This document shows, in pieces, positions 35,940 to 45,338 of a stretch of DNA of 64,000 bases. Location: the NCBI GenBank assembly GCA_937899835.1, contig CALCCE010000050.1, positions 16,768-80,767 of the forward strand, in the 5' to 3' direction. A program made the translations under genes and the position numbers. This DNA is from an uncultured Flavobacteriales bacterium. Its GTDB lineage: Bacteria > Bacteroidota > Bacteroidia > Flavobacteriales_G > Salibacteraceae. Within the stretch, counting starts at the first letter, position 1, and every line of letters starts with the position of its first letter. The notes below the pieces were generated by a model. That model worked only from the letters and a program-made list of their open reading frames with translations, made no database searches and was not told the DNA's origin.

Positions 35940-37925
35940 ATGCGGACCTGCCTTAGTTTTTGTTGTTGTATGTGCCTGTTTTTTGTTGCCGGATGGGCGC
36001 AGAAAACCACACAAATGCCTTCAGATACCATTGGTGCGGAATTTAGTAAAACGGACTTGCACCGCCTGATAGATTCTCTGGTGGACAACCGCAAATACTC
36101 CTTAGCAAAAGCCACTACACCCCAGCTAATGGGGGCCTTCTCCCTGCTGAAAGAACAAGAGGAAAGCAGAGCCGAGTTGGTGGCACAGTTAGCGGTATAC
36201 GAGGAATTGTTCAAGCGTGGGGAGATCAAAGCGGCCATCCGTTTGGGCAATGCCTTGTTGGTGCAGGCCGACTCGTTTTCGGCCACGGACCAGTACAGTT
36301 TGTACTACACCTTGTCGAGTGCTTATTTTAACCTGGGGTATTACGACAAATACCTGGAATTGCTTCCCAGGAAGCACCAGGCCTCCCGGGGGTATTCCAA
36401 TTCTTTTAAGGTGGACTTGGAAGAATACTCCGATCTCGCTTTGGTGTATCACCGAATGAAGCAATACGACAAGGCACGCCTCTACAACCGAAAGATCATT
36501 CAGTTGAATGCCGGAGAGCCCAGCTATGCCGCTTCTCACAGTTCATTGTACAACAACATTGCGCTTACCTTCCGGGAAGAGCAACAAACGGATAGCGCAC
36601 GGTTCTATTTTCACAAGGCTTTAGCGTTGGCCCGAAAAGGTGTATTCAAAAAAAATAACGCCCGGTTTTCGAAACTGTACAAAGCACATTTTATCAATGT
36701 GATTGAATCAGACATCGCCTACCTCGATCAGCGCCCCGAAAACCACCCGCGAATCATCCAATGTTTGGAAAAGGAAGCCGCTTCTGCCCAACAGGTGAGT
36801 GAAGCCAACATCTACCTCAGTGCCTGGAACAAGTTGGGGCAACTCTATTTCGAACGTCAGGAATGCACCAAAGCACTGCACTACCTGCATTTGGGAGATG
36901 AAGAACTCAACGAAAAAAATCCGCAAGGCGAACTGTATTTCAATAACCTTCAATTGAAAGCCAAGATTGCCCTCCTGCAAGGCAAACAGGCGCTCGGCAA
37001 CCAGCTTTTTGAAAAAAGTCAGGCCATTAGAGATGCTTTAGAAGCGCAGCGTAGTCGTGGTATTACGGAGGTGGCAGCCATTCTTTACGAAATCGACAAC
37101 AAGGAAAAAGAAATAGAAGAGCAGCAGTTGCGACTGGTCGAAAAGAACGATGAAATCCAGCAGCAAAGAAGAACCCAATTGGTATTCATTGCTTTTATTT
37201 CCGTGTTGAGCCTGTTGTTGTTGGTGTTGTACCGCTTTGTGCGGAAATTGAACAAGCAAAAACAGATCATTGAGCAACAAAAAACAGCGGCCAACGATTC
37301 GCTGAAGCAGAAAGAAATGTTGCTAAAGGAAATCCATCATCGGGTGAAAAACAACCTGCAGGTGGTGTCTGGTATATTGAACAAACAAGCTCAAAAATCG
37401 CCTGATCCGGAGGTAAAGGCATTGATGGAAGAAGGCAAGAGTCGGATCAAATCCATGGCGCTCATTCATCAAAAACTCTATCAAACCGAAGACTTTACCC
37501 AAATCGATTTTGCTTCTTACGTAGCCGATCTTTCCCGGTCCATTGCGCTGATGCACCAGCGGCCCGGGGCCACCATTGAATTGGAGCAGGCCATTCCCAA
37601 ACTGTTTTTCCACATTGATGTGGCGGTTCCGTTGGGGCTGATCATCAACGAACTGCTCACGAATGCCTACAAGCATGCTTTTCCACACTTGAGGCCTGGA
37701 AAAGTGAAAATTACAATAGTGCAAAAAGAGGCGCACCAATTTGAATTGACCGTAGCCGATGACGGAGTAGGTTATCCGTCCGATTTTGAACAGGTTTCCC
37801 AACGCTCCCTGGGCATTGGATTGGTGGAGGGACTGGCATGGCAACTGCGCGGAAAATTCACCTATCGCCAAAAGGCAGGAAGCGTGTTTACAGTAGCATT
37901 TACAGACCAACTCAAACCCACATGA
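35940..37925 (+). CDS. TPR-containing sensor histidine kinase, HisKA_2 type
   Basis: 661 residues from the ATG at 35940; a TTG three codons earlier is less likely. Signal peptide about 1-20, a TPR-rich periplasmic part (about 60-360: YSLYYTLSSAYFNLGYYDKY, ALTFREEQQTDSARFYFHKA), a coiled coil, one membrane helix (FIAFISVLSLLLLVLYRFV, about 417-435), a second coiled coil, and a HisKA_2 kinase core with phospho-acceptor motif KEIHHRVKNNLQ (His466 or His467), N box IINELLTNAYKHAF and G box VADDGVGYP. The stop overlaps the next gene's start by four bases (ATGA), tying it to the LytTR regulator there. Confidence 0.92.
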   Translation: MRTCLSFCCCMCLFFVAGWAQKTTQMPSDTIGAEFSKTDLHRLIDSLVDNRKYSLAKATTPQLMGAFSLLKEQEESRAELVAQLAVYEELFKRGEIKAAIRLGNALLVQADSFSATDQYSLYYTLSSAYFNLGYYDKYLELLPRKHQASRGYSNSFKVDLEEYSDLALVYHRMKQYDKARLYNRKIIQLNAGEPSYAASHSSLYNNIALTFREEQQTDSARFYFHKALALARKGVFKKNNARFSKLYKAHFINVIESDIAYLDQRPENHPRIIQCLEKEAASAQQVSEANIYLSAWNKLGQLYFERQECTKALHYLHLGDEELNEKNPQGELYFNNLQLKAKIALLQGKQALGNQLFEKSQAIRDALEAQRSRGITEVAAILYEIDNKEKEIEEQQLRLVEKNDEIQQQRRTQLVFIAFISVLSLLLLVLYRFVRKLNKQKQIIEQQKTAANDSLKQKEMLLKEIHHRVKNNLQVVSGILNKQAQKSPDPEVKALMEEGKSRIKSMALIHQKLYQTEDFTQIDFASYVADLSRSIALMHQRPGATIELEQAIPKLFFHIDVAVPLGLIINELLTNAYKHAFPHLRPGKVKITIVQKEAHQFELTVADDGVGYPSDFEQVSQRSLGIGLVEGLAWQLRGKFTYRQKAGSVFTVAFTDQLKPT

Positions 37926-38662
37926 CGAAGCCCATCAGTGTTTTGATTGTTGAGGACGAATTCCTCACCGCCGATACCATCAAAGATGGATTGGAGGAAA
38001 TTGGTTACCGCGTTTCAGGGATGGCCAAAGATGCGGTGGAAGCCTTTACCATTTTGGAGAAAGGACATACTGATATTGCCATTTTAGACATCAACATTCA
38101 AGGTGCCCGAGACGGGATTTGGCTGGGAGAGCAAATCCATCAAAAATTCGGGATACCCTTCTTGTACCTCAGCGCTTACAGCGATGCCGATACCCTGCAA
38201 AGTGCCATTGCAACGCAGCCCCACAGCTTTTTAGTGAAACCGTTCAACAAAGTAGACATCTACTCTTCCATTGAATTGGCGTTACAAAATTTTGCTCGTC
38301 TCAAAGGAACGCAAGTGCAGAAAGAAGCAGAAAGTGCTCCCTTGCTGAAAGACGATTACCTGTTTGTGAAACAAGACCACTTGTATTGCAAAGTGGTGCT
38401 GCGCGATATCCTGTATGTACAATCGGAATTAAAATACGTGCAGATCTTTTTGCCGCATAAAAAATACCTGTTGCGCTTCAACCTCTCCGACATGCTCGCC
38501 ATGCTGCCCGCCGAAAGTTTTGTGCAGGTGCACCGCTCCTACCTTGTGAACAAAGACCATATCGACGAAATGGGACCTGATTTTGTGCGAGTAGCCGACC
38601 AAAAAATTCCGCTCAGTGCTTCGCATCGGAAAAACCTGCGGAAGGTTTTGAACATGCTGTAA
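37922..38662 (+). CDS. LytTR-family response regulator, partner of the TPR kinase
   Basis: 246 residues from the ATG at 37922, which overlaps the kinase stop (ATGA); the longer frame upstream lies inside the kinase gene. Receiver domain: E11/D12 pocket, phospho-acceptor D56 (IAILDINIQGARDG), LYLSAYSD and LVKPFN. A LytTR domain (about 140-246) has LFVKQDHLYCKVVLRDILYV, FVQVHRSYLVNKDHI and IPLSASHRKNL. Pairing of a HisKA_2 kinase with a LytTR regulator is frequent in Bacteroidota. The target genes are not evident from this window. Confidence 0.93.
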   Translation: MTKPISVLIVEDEFLTADTIKDGLEEIGYRVSGMAKDAVEAFTILEKGHTDIAILDINIQGARDGIWLGEQIHQKFGIPFLYLSAYSDADTLQSAIATQPHSFLVKPFNKVDIYSSIELALQNFARLKGTQVQKEAESAPLLKDDYLFVKQDHLYCKVVLRDILYVQSELKYVQIFLPHKKYLLRFNLSDMLAMLPAESFVQVHRSYLVNKDHIDEMGPDFVRVADQKIPLSASHRKNLRKVLNML

Positions 38663-38672
38663 AAAAGCATCT

Positions 38673-38700
38673 AAAATTGAATCGTCATGATTTCAATTTT
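38673..38700 (+). terminator. AT-rich hairpin, possible terminator
   Basis: AAAATTGAA and TTCAATTTT form a 9-bp stem around a 10-base loop, 10 bases after the LytTR regulator stop. The stem is AT-only apart from one pair, so its strength is doubtful. Confidence 0.4.
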
Positions 38701-38735
38701 CATACCCCTTTATATCCGGTAAGTTGGAGCATTGG

Positions 38736-38780
38736 AAAAGCACCAGGCCGCTACCTTAAACCTTGGCACCGGCCTGATGC
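38736..38780 (-). terminator. Intrinsic terminator of the FG-GAP protein
   Basis: On the minus strand GCATCAGGCCG pairs over 11 positions with CGGCCTGGTGC and is followed by TTTT. It starts 8 bases after the stop of the gene at 38788. Confidence 0.75.
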
Positions 38781-38787
38781 AGTCATT

Positions 38788-41481
38788 TTATTGCTTTACC
38801 CACCTTTCGGTGAATGAACGGCCGTTCCCTTCCACCCGGATGAGGTAAACACCGGCTTCTAAGTGAGACAGGTCTAACGCATGGGCTTGTTGAGGTTGTT
38901 CTTGCACTTTATAGAATTGCGTCACCTGCCTGCCGGCAAGATCAAAAACCTGGACGACTACTTGTCCCGGAGCACTCGATAGGTTCAAGGTTACCCAATC
39001 GGCTCCTGGGTTGGGATAGAGGCGGCCAGCCGTTGGCACGCTTCCCGCAGCTGGTAACAGTTCTTTTCTTTCACTTATGAATTCGTTTTCCTCCTCATGG
39101 GGGTCTCCGGTGCAGGAAATGGGGGCTTGCTGTTCGTAGCCGAGGTCGAATATAAACATGTGGCCATCGGTATGCGAATTTCTAAGCATCACCATACGGT
39201 CATAAAGGCAATTGCTATCCGTTTCGCCATCGTCTCCTCCGTTGCGGATAGTGCCCAGCGAAACCGAACGCCGAAAGAAGGAAGGGTCGAAAAGCTCCTC
39301 GCGGTGGTATTCGGCTTTCCATGCTTCTGTACTACCAGAATAGCCTTCAAAAGAAAGATCGAGCTGAATAACCAGCCCTCCTTTTTGCATAATAACCAGT
39401 TCATCCTCTTTTTGATCCTGGTCAAAATCGCCCAAGATCATTTCTCGGACAAAACCGCCTTGCCAGGGGCCGTTTAGTTGGGTGATGGCTTCGCGGAGTT
39501 GGACGCCATCGTAATAAAAGATCGACACTTTTCCATTTTCGGTAATGCCTATAATTTCATCTCGGCCGTCTTGGTTGATGTCGCCTGCTTGCAGTTCCAC
39601 CCAGTTCACCACATTGGTCACCAAAGACCCACCAGAAACCCCGGCTAAAACATTAGAACCGTTGTTGTCTTTCAGCATGGTGATGAGGCCTTCGTTGTTG
39701 CGCACTGCTGCTATCTCGTCAATGCCATTGTTCGTGAAATCTCCGGCACAAATGCTGGCCCAGTTCGACCCGTTGCCAAAACCAGTGTACGTAGCATGGA
39801 CACTCAGCGAACTCCCCGTGCGATTGAATACAAAGAAATGCTGAAAGCCATTGTAGTTGCGCACCGCAACAATTTCATCCCCGGTTGGAGAAGCGATATT
39901 TCCGGTAGCCAAATCTACCCAGTTGCCGGGCTCGTAACGGGAGGCCAGGAAATTCATTTGTCCATTGTTTCCAGCTTGGTAAACGTAGAAAATATCGTCC
40001 GCTGCGCGCACGTTAACAAACTCCCGTTCGTAGCCATCGCCATCAAAATCACCACCTTCCACTCCGCGCCAGAGAGAACCGTTTCCAGGATCGCGCGATA
40101 CGTGGGTAGGTCGATAGTGGAAGCCTAAATCTCGGCCGTTGATGGCCATACGGGCCAGGCCCAAAAAACCGACTGCGCTAATGGAACCATGCATGGTTTG
40201 GTCCAGGGTAAGGCGGGTCATAGCATCGTAATCCCGGTGATAGAGTTGTTCGCCCCATTCAGAAAATTGCAGCATGTTGGTCAGATGGTCCGCCAGGGTA
40301 TCCAGGCTGCCCTGGTTGTTTGGGGTGGGGTAGGAGGTATTGCCGTTGAGGTGCGTGTAGTAATGCAATGGATCACCCGAATAGGCACGGTCTACCGCCC
40401 GCATGATTTTTTGCATGTCGTTGGCATCAAAAATGGGCCCGGTACCAGCACCGCCCCACGACAGGTTTTCCTTGTGCACCAGGTAGGGGAAATCGACCGT
40501 AATGTGCACGTGCCGGATGTCTTCGGGGTAATTGGAAATGCCGTTGAAAAAAGTGTAATTGATGTCTTCGTACCACCAAACGTAGCCACCATCAGGGTGG
40601 TTGAGGAGCTTCGTGCGGAAGTGATTGGCCATGCGAACCGTCTTGTCCTTGTAGGTGACAGCCCGAACATCGCCTTCGTATTGAAGGGCTTTGTAGGTGG
40701 TCAAAAGCACCTTGCCAAAGGCATACTGTTGGTTGTAGGGCAGTTCGCGGTTGGGGTAGAGGGTGTAATAACCGTCTCCGCTATTGGAAACCATGTTGCC
40801 TGCCCCGGGGTCTTGAAATTTGAAATAGCCGTAGTTCACCCCTCCGGAGCTGTAGGGAACCCATTGGTCCGAATTAAGGTGCGCGTTGACGGATTGATCT
40901 ATTTTTTCCAGTAAGTCCTCAGCGATTTCATGATACGTGTCGGTGTCGTAATAGGGATCGTCATTCAGTCCCTTGTTAAACGAAAAGGAGGTAGCAAATC
41001 CATGATTAGAAGGTTGGAGCATGTATTCGGCAAAAATGGCCATAGGATAGAGCAATAAGCCGGTATGCACCAGGTCGCCTGACCTGCGCGTGGGCTGGTA
41101 CCTCTTGTTGCTCCACCAGTCTTCCACACGGTCCCAGTGATCTGCCGTACCCGTAACATTATCGCGCTTACTCAACACATAAGAAAACATGCGAATGAGG
41201 GTGTTCCAATACTCCACGCGTTGGGCTATGGGAACGTTGGGATTGGAAGCCATTTCTGCATAGGCTTGCATGATGTAATCTCTTCCCCATACAAATTCAG
41301 CCTGCTCGTTGTTGGCAATGGTGTAGAGGTCCCACGGGCCTTGGGGTTGATCTTCATTTTTAAAGAGGGAGTGAACGTGGTAAAATTCATTTTCAAAAAT
41401 GGGTGCCTGGCTCTGCGCAAAAGAACCAATAGCAGCAAAAAGCACTACCAGTGCGATCTGGAGGAGATAGTTTTTAGTCAT
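38788..41481 (-). CDS. Secreted protein: alpha-helical toroid-like domain, FG-GAP repeats, T9SS sorting domain
   Basis: 897 residues from the ATG at 41481, chosen for its signal peptide (MTKNYLLQIALVVLFAAIGSFA). Residues about 30-490 are helical and rich in Trp, Tyr and His (FVWGRDYIMQAYAEMA, TGLLLYPMAIFAEYML, GGYVWWYEDINYTFF, HVHITVDFPYLVHKE), resembling the alpha/alpha-toroid fold of some polysaccharide lyases, glycosidases and epimerases; I cannot assign a catalytic family. About 500-760 hold FG-GAP/VCBS repeats (GDFDGDGYE, GDFTNNGIDEIAAVRN, GDINQDGRDEII, GDFDQDQKEDEL). A type A sorting domain ends the protein (RLYPNPGADWVTLNL to ERWVKQ). Probably a surface enzyme or binding protein acting on a polysaccharide; this is inference from fold. 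Confidence 0.82.
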   Translation of the reverse strand: MTKNYLLQIALVVLFAAIGSFAQSQAPIFENEFYHVHSLFKNEDQPQGPWDLYTIANNEQAEFVWGRDYIMQAYAEMASNPNVPIAQRVEYWNTLIRMFSYVLSKRDNVTGTADHWDRVEDWWSNKRYQPTRRSGDLVHTGLLLYPMAIFAEYMLQPSNHGFATSFSFNKGLNDDPYYDTDTYHEIAEDLLEKIDQSVNAHLNSDQWVPYSSGGVNYGYFKFQDPGAGNMVSNSGDGYYTLYPNRELPYNQQYAFGKVLLTTYKALQYEGDVRAVTYKDKTVRMANHFRTKLLNHPDGGYVWWYEDINYTFFNGISNYPEDIRHVHITVDFPYLVHKENLSWGGAGTGPIFDANDMQKIMRAVDRAYSGDPLHYYTHLNGNTSYPTPNNQGSLDTLADHLTNMLQFSEWGEQLYHRDYDAMTRLTLDQTMHGSISAVGFLGLARMAINGRDLGFHYRPTHVSRDPGNGSLWRGVEGGDFDGDGYEREFVNVRAADDIFYVYQAGNNGQMNFLASRYEPGNWVDLATGNIASPTGDEIVAVRNYNGFQHFFVFNRTGSSLSVHATYTGFGNGSNWASICAGDFTNNGIDEIAAVRNNEGLITMLKDNNGSNVLAGVSGGSLVTNVVNWVELQAGDINQDGRDEIIGITENGKVSIFYYDGVQLREAITQLNGPWQGGFVREMILGDFDQDQKEDELVIMQKGGLVIQLDLSFEGYSGSTEAWKAEYHREELFDPSFFRRSVSLGTIRNGGDDGETDSNCLYDRMVMLRNSHTDGHMFIFDLGYEQQAPISCTGDPHEEENEFISERKELLPAAGSVPTAGRLYPNPGADWVTLNLSSAPGQVVVQVFDLAGRQVTQFYKVQEQPQQAHALDLSHLEAGVYLIRVEGNGRSFTERWVKQ

Positions 41482-41754
41482 GATAAGTCGGTTAGTGCCC
41501 CATTGGGCAATGGGCAAAAATTAATTGGGGTGATAAGAAATTGGGGTCAAAAATTAATTTCTCAAGATACGAAAAGCAGGGAAGAGCAAGGGAAACTATT
41601 GGGACTATTTTGGGTGCTACACATCGAGCTTATGAAGACAATAATTGCGGTTTAATGGAATGCAGTGAACCTCAGAAATATCCATTAAATCAACCACTTG
41701 GCGCTACCATTCTGAAAGGCAACTGCAAGAAACATTTAGCGATGCTCCACCCAA

Positions 41755-42582
41755 CTAAGCCGTGAGCGATCGAAGCCGCCAATGCTGATCGTCTAACTTG
41801 CGATCGAAGGGAAGTAGTATGCTTCTTTGGCGGTATTTTTTGAGCTGATAAAAACTGTTGAAACCACAGCCAGAATAAATGCGTGCGGCTAATGGAAACC
41901 AGTCGTGTGCAGGGTAATCGTCTAACAAGCGGGCGCCTGTCGGCAAGTCCACGGGTTGATCGGAAATAACCAGTAGCTCGGGCGATTGGTTTTCAAGTTC
42001 CGCATCGGTCTCTGCAAGATTGACTAATTGCTGGACTTCGTTTGAATGAAACGCATGTACAACGATCCATAAGGGGCGCTGTGGAAATTGAATTTGTGGC
42101 TTTACCCGCGCTGTGTTGGGGCTTGGATAGGTAATTGAAAAGGGCAAACAACGCTTGGAATGTGTTTGCAACCAGGCTTGGTGTGCGGGTTCTAATTCTT
42201 CCAAAAGAAAGGTTTGGTCATAGCGCAGCACAGTTGATTTTACCATCGGTTGATAGGCCGGCCAGCGTAACCTTCTGGCCAGATAGTGCAAAGGTTTCCC
42301 GACTTGAGCAAGTACGCCCAATTCGCCCAAAATACCTTGTGGGAAACTGTCGATATACACCTCGGAACTTGCAGCCGCATGTTTCAAAACGGTCGCTTGA
42401 ATCATGGAGACTAATTGAGGAGTACTTGCGAGTAGAAATATTAAATTTTCAGGTTTGAATATTCTCGTAGCCAAGGGGTTGCTGGTGAGTACGCGAAAAT
42501 GCAGAAAACCCATTTTTTGTATGAAAGCATGCGTGCGCACCAAATGGCCGAAGCCTCCACCCATGGCATAAAAAAGCTTCAT
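41755..42582 (-). CDS. Glycosyltransferase-like protein, GT-B (MurG/UGT-like)
   Basis: 275 residues. It opens with a glycine-rich loop (MKLFYAMGGGFGHLVRTHAF) as in GT-B enzymes of the MurG/UGT type. Near the end, AARIYSGCGFNSFYQLKKY followed by LLPFDRKLDDQHWRLRSL corresponds to the donor-binding region (gaGxnt...P....DQ). At 275 residues it is shorter than most GT-B transferases (350-400), so it may be a compact or partly degenerate member. Its start overlaps the lipoprotein gene's stop by four bases. Last gene of the cluster; no terminator is obvious behind it. Confidence 0.65.
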   Translation of the reverse strand: MKLFYAMGGGFGHLVRTHAFIQKMGFLHFRVLTSNPLATRIFKPENLIFLLASTPQLVSMIQATVLKHAAASSEVYIDSFPQGILGELGVLAQVGKPLHYLARRLRWPAYQPMVKSTVLRYDQTFLLEELEPAHQAWLQTHSKRCLPFSITYPSPNTARVKPQIQFPQRPLWIVVHAFHSNEVQQLVNLAETDAELENQSPELLVISDQPVDLPTGARLLDDYPAHDWFPLAARIYSGCGFNSFYQLKKYRQRSILLPFDRKLDDQHWRLRSLTA

Positions 42583-43208
42583 GGTTGCAGCTTAGTCAAC
42601 TCCATGAGGATTACATATTGCTCCATGGGTTGCAGCGCATCGAGCAACAGAATGCCTCCTAAGTCCTCATGGGCTAGCCCAACGATATTTTGGTTTTGGG
42701 AGAGCTGTAAAATGGGTCCATTGTGCGATGGCCGTACCGTTTTTATTTCCTTTTCCTGATGCGAGATCTTGATTTTTCCGCTTTCCGACTGCTTTATTTT
42801 GTAAGCGTTTTGCATGGCTTCATCGTTGGCAATTTTGATGCGCCCATTGTTGACTTTTACTTTCCAAAGCAGTTGTTCGTTCGCATCGCGCAACTTAAAA
42901 CCATCAGTTTTGTATTTCACCGAATAATGCAGGTTCCCGTTGGAATCGTAATACTTTCGTTTGTCTGCTTTGGTCAACTCGCCAAATAAAGTCTGATCCG
43001 CCGTTCGGAGTTCAAACGTTTCTCCCAAGAAAAGCGTGGCCTGATTTACGTTAGAGGAATCGTTGATATGGATGTAAGCCTCCGAAGTATTGGACGTCAC
43101 CGGAATAGGTTCCGGCTGCCGAGATTCTTTGCTTTCCCCGGAACAGGCTACCAGGAAACCCAAGAGAAAAAGGCTAACTAAAAATTTGAGAATACTTTTC
43201 GATTTCAT
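42579..43208 (-). CDS. Lipoprotein of unknown function in the glycosyltransferase cluster
   Basis: 209 residues. Type II signal peptide ending in LLGFLVAC, then SGESKESRQPEP. The rest is a regular beta-rich sequence with several short similar strands (FELRTADQTLFGEL, KYYDSNGNLHYSVKYK, FKLRDANEQLLWKVKV, IKIANDEAMQNAYKIKQ), suggesting a repeated sheet or half-barrel. No family recognised. Its first 35 bases overlap the end of the GT4 gene and its stop overlaps the next gene by four bases, so it is firmly part of the operon. It may be an accessory factor for glycan export or display; this is inferred from context only. Confidence 0.7.
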   Translation of the reverse strand: MKSKSILKFLVSLFLLGFLVACSGESKESRQPEPIPVTSNTSEAYIHINDSSNVNQATLFLGETFELRTADQTLFGELTKADKRKYYDSNGNLHYSVKYKTDGFKLRDANEQLLWKVKVNNGRIKIANDEAMQNAYKIKQSESGKIKISHQEKEIKTVRPSHNGPILQLSQNQNIVGLAHEDLGGILLLDALQPMEQYVILMELTKLQP

Positions 43209-44280
43209 GACGATGGGTGAAATTTTGCTGAATGTGTTGTTGTAACCTCAAACCGAGCTGCTTTCGATCCTTTTCCGACCGCTGAATTATGGAGTAAATC
43301 GCTTTGCGGCAACCATCTTCCGAATCGGCTTCAAAAAGGCATTCGGGACTTACTGCTTCTATAACATCGATCATTCCGTCCACCTTCGAACCAATAACCG
43401 GAACCCTCAAGGCACCGGCTTCTAGCAAAACGTTGGGCATGCCATCGTAAAAGGAGGGGATGGCCATCGCATCACAACACAGGTAATATTTGAGCAATTG
43501 AAACCGATCTTGAAAAGGCAGTCGATCGTAGGTGATTTGGTGCTTTGTCAGCAGCGTTTCGATTGTTTCTTGCATTTCGCCAATCAAGAGCAAATGCAGG
43601 GCATTTGCCCATCGGTTTTTGCGGAGGGCTTCCAAAAGAAACGGGACTCCTTTCTTTGCTTTTAAGTCGCCAAAAAGCCCCAAAACGATTTTATTCGAAG
43701 GAATTTTGGAACGGAATTGCTCCGCAAATTCTAACTCATGGGTGGAGGCTTTCCATGCATTAGCGTCAATGCCGTTGGCGATGAACAAGACTTTGTGGTC
43801 AGGGGATAGCTGTTGGATTTTCCATTGCTTTTCAGCACTCACAGTGCAAATCAAAGTAGATTGGTTCAAGCAATCTTCCAACAGTTTCCGTTTGCGCGGG
43901 GCAAACAGTGATTCGTCAAAATCGTTGCCGCGGATGAGGGTGACCAAAGGAGTATTGAGCCATTTCGAAAAAATGGGAGCCCCTGTCATGGGCAGCAAGC
44001 CGCCAAAGCATACCAGGTAGTCGGGTGGAGGTAACTTTCGAAGTTGCAACCAGGCCCGGTTGAGCACAAAAGATTCACTGGGACCGTTACCAATGCTGGT
44101 ATAGCTGCCCTGTAAGAGCTCTTTGGTAGGAGTGGCTCGGTCCGAAGCCACAAAGTGAACAACGTCAATCACAAAGCCCTCTTGCCGAAGACCATGCACA
44201 ATCCGATCGCAAGATTGTGCCATTCCACCTCGTTGGGGCGGATAATTCTCCGTGAGCCACAGCAGTCTTTTCATAGGCAT
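43174..44280 (-). CDS. Glycosyltransferase family 4
   Basis: 368 residues. N-terminal acceptor domain MKRLLWLTENYPPQRGGMAQ; C-terminal Rossmann domain with NKIVLGLFGDLKAKKGVPFL, LHLLLIGEMQ, and the donor site SFYDGMPNVLLEAGALRVPV, which matches the E-x7-E type signature of family 4 loosely. It should transfer an activated hexose to a lipid-linked or protein-bound glycan in the cytoplasm. An ATG two codons further in (MKRLLWL) is an alternative start. The start codon shares one base with the stop of the upstream gene (TGATG). Confidence 0.88.
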   Translation of the reverse strand: MPMKRLLWLTENYPPQRGGMAQSCDRIVHGLRQEGFVIDVVHFVASDRATPTKELLQGSYTSIGNGPSESFVLNRAWLQLRKLPPPDYLVCFGGLLPMTGAPIFSKWLNTPLVTLIRGNDFDESLFAPRKRKLLEDCLNQSTLICTVSAEKQWKIQQLSPDHKVLFIANGIDANAWKASTHELEFAEQFRSKIPSNKIVLGLFGDLKAKKGVPFLLEALRKNRWANALHLLLIGEMQETIETLLTKHQITYDRLPFQDRFQLLKYYLCCDAMAIPSFYDGMPNVLLEAGALRVPVIGSKVDGMIDVIEAVSPECLFEADSEDGCRKAIYSIIQRSEKDRKQLGLRLQQHIQQNFTHRHEIEKYSQIFS

Positions 44281-45329
44281 CAGCTGTCAAAAACTCCTAC
44301 TTCGTCACTTTCATCTACGTGCCAACCGGTTGCTTCGTAGTCAAAAGAACTGTGGTCGTAATTGTCAAAATAGCTTCCCATCCACACTGTAGGCAAAAGG
44401 AAATCGTCAAACTCATCTTCCACCTCATTGGTACGCCTGGCGTTTTGAGGATGATCTGTTGCGGGAGTAGCCTTCGGATTATCTTCCGGTTTCAGGTCCT
44501 CAAACAATTGATAAATTTTCTCCATGGCCTGAAACGGAACATTGATGGGAAGTACAAAATCACTTTCATTCACCGATTTTGCCTTGGCTTTGGATTTAAC
44601 GATGTAGTATTCGGAATCGCTCTTGGCATCAATGTAAAAATTGCCCTTTTTGATCAATTTGTATTTGGTTTTGGGAAACTTAATTTTCAGCACCAACTGC
44701 GTAGTGGTTTTGAGTTTGGATTTGTGTTTGATTTTGCCCGAATAACTGCGTTTGGTCCAGGTGAAATTCTTCACTGCAGCGGCTACGCCAATTGTCAGCA
44801 CCGCTCCGTCTTGAAGTTTTACCTGTGCAGTGAGGTAGGTGATTCGGCGGAGCCTTAAAAGTCGGCCTCGCACTTTTCCGGTTTTAGGCTCAATGTCTGC
44901 TTGGGGAATGCGAAAATCTACGGTGGCAGACAATTTCGCCTGCTGGCCCGCTTTGACCATCAGCATTTCCAGCAGTGGAAAAAAGAAGAGCTGTAGGTAA
45001 CTGTTGAGGTCTTTGCTTTGCAATTGGTTTTTGGCGCTATATACCGGAATCAATGCCAAAAGGCTCACCAGGGAGAGAATAGCCCAAAGTGCCTCTTCAG
45101 TAAGGTAAATTAATAGAACACCCACCACCGTCAGCACTCCGATCACCCAAAACAGCGTAATGCATTGCGCAATGGCTTCGTCCACCAGGCTATCGTGCTT
45201 GTTGATCTGTGCCATAAAACCCAGCCACCTGCGAATGGATTGGGTGGAACTGAGCCTTTTGGTCGCCAAAAAATCTTTTTGACTTTTATTGAGTTGCTTG
45301 TGGTAATTGAGGGCTTTAGTGATGATCAT
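44280..45329 (-). CDS. Unknown two-pass membrane protein in the glycosyltransferase cluster
   Basis: 349 residues. Two hydrophobic helices near 58-102 (FWVIGVLTVVGVLLIYL, ALWAILSLVSLLALIPVY), then a long soluble, strongly basic beta-rich domain (about 135-270, with KRSYSGKIKHKSKLKTTTQL and KSKAKAKSVNESD). The final 80 residues turn acidic (NEVEDEFDDFL, DESDEVGVFDS). No signal peptide. I recognise no family. Overlaps the next gene by one base and follows the GT4 gene by about 9 bases, so it belongs to the operon. The charge split suggests a domain-domain or nucleic-acid/polymer contact; no function is claimed. Confidence 0.75.
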   Translation of the reverse strand: MIITKALNYHKQLNKSQKDFLATKRLSSTQSIRRWLGFMAQINKHDSLVDEAIAQCITLFWVIGVLTVVGVLLIYLTEEALWAILSLVSLLALIPVYSAKNQLQSKDLNSYLQLFFFPLLEMLMVKAGQQAKLSATVDFRIPQADIEPKTGKVRGRLLRLRRITYLTAQVKLQDGAVLTIGVAAAVKNFTWTKRSYSGKIKHKSKLKTTTQLVLKIKFPKTKYKLIKKGNFYIDAKSDSEYYIVKSKAKAKSVNESDFVLPINVPFQAMEKIYQLFEDLKPEDNPKATPATDHPQNARRTNEVEDEFDDFLLPTVWMGSYFDNYDHSSFDYEATGWHVDESDEVGVFDS

Positions 45330-45338
45330 GGGGCAAGC

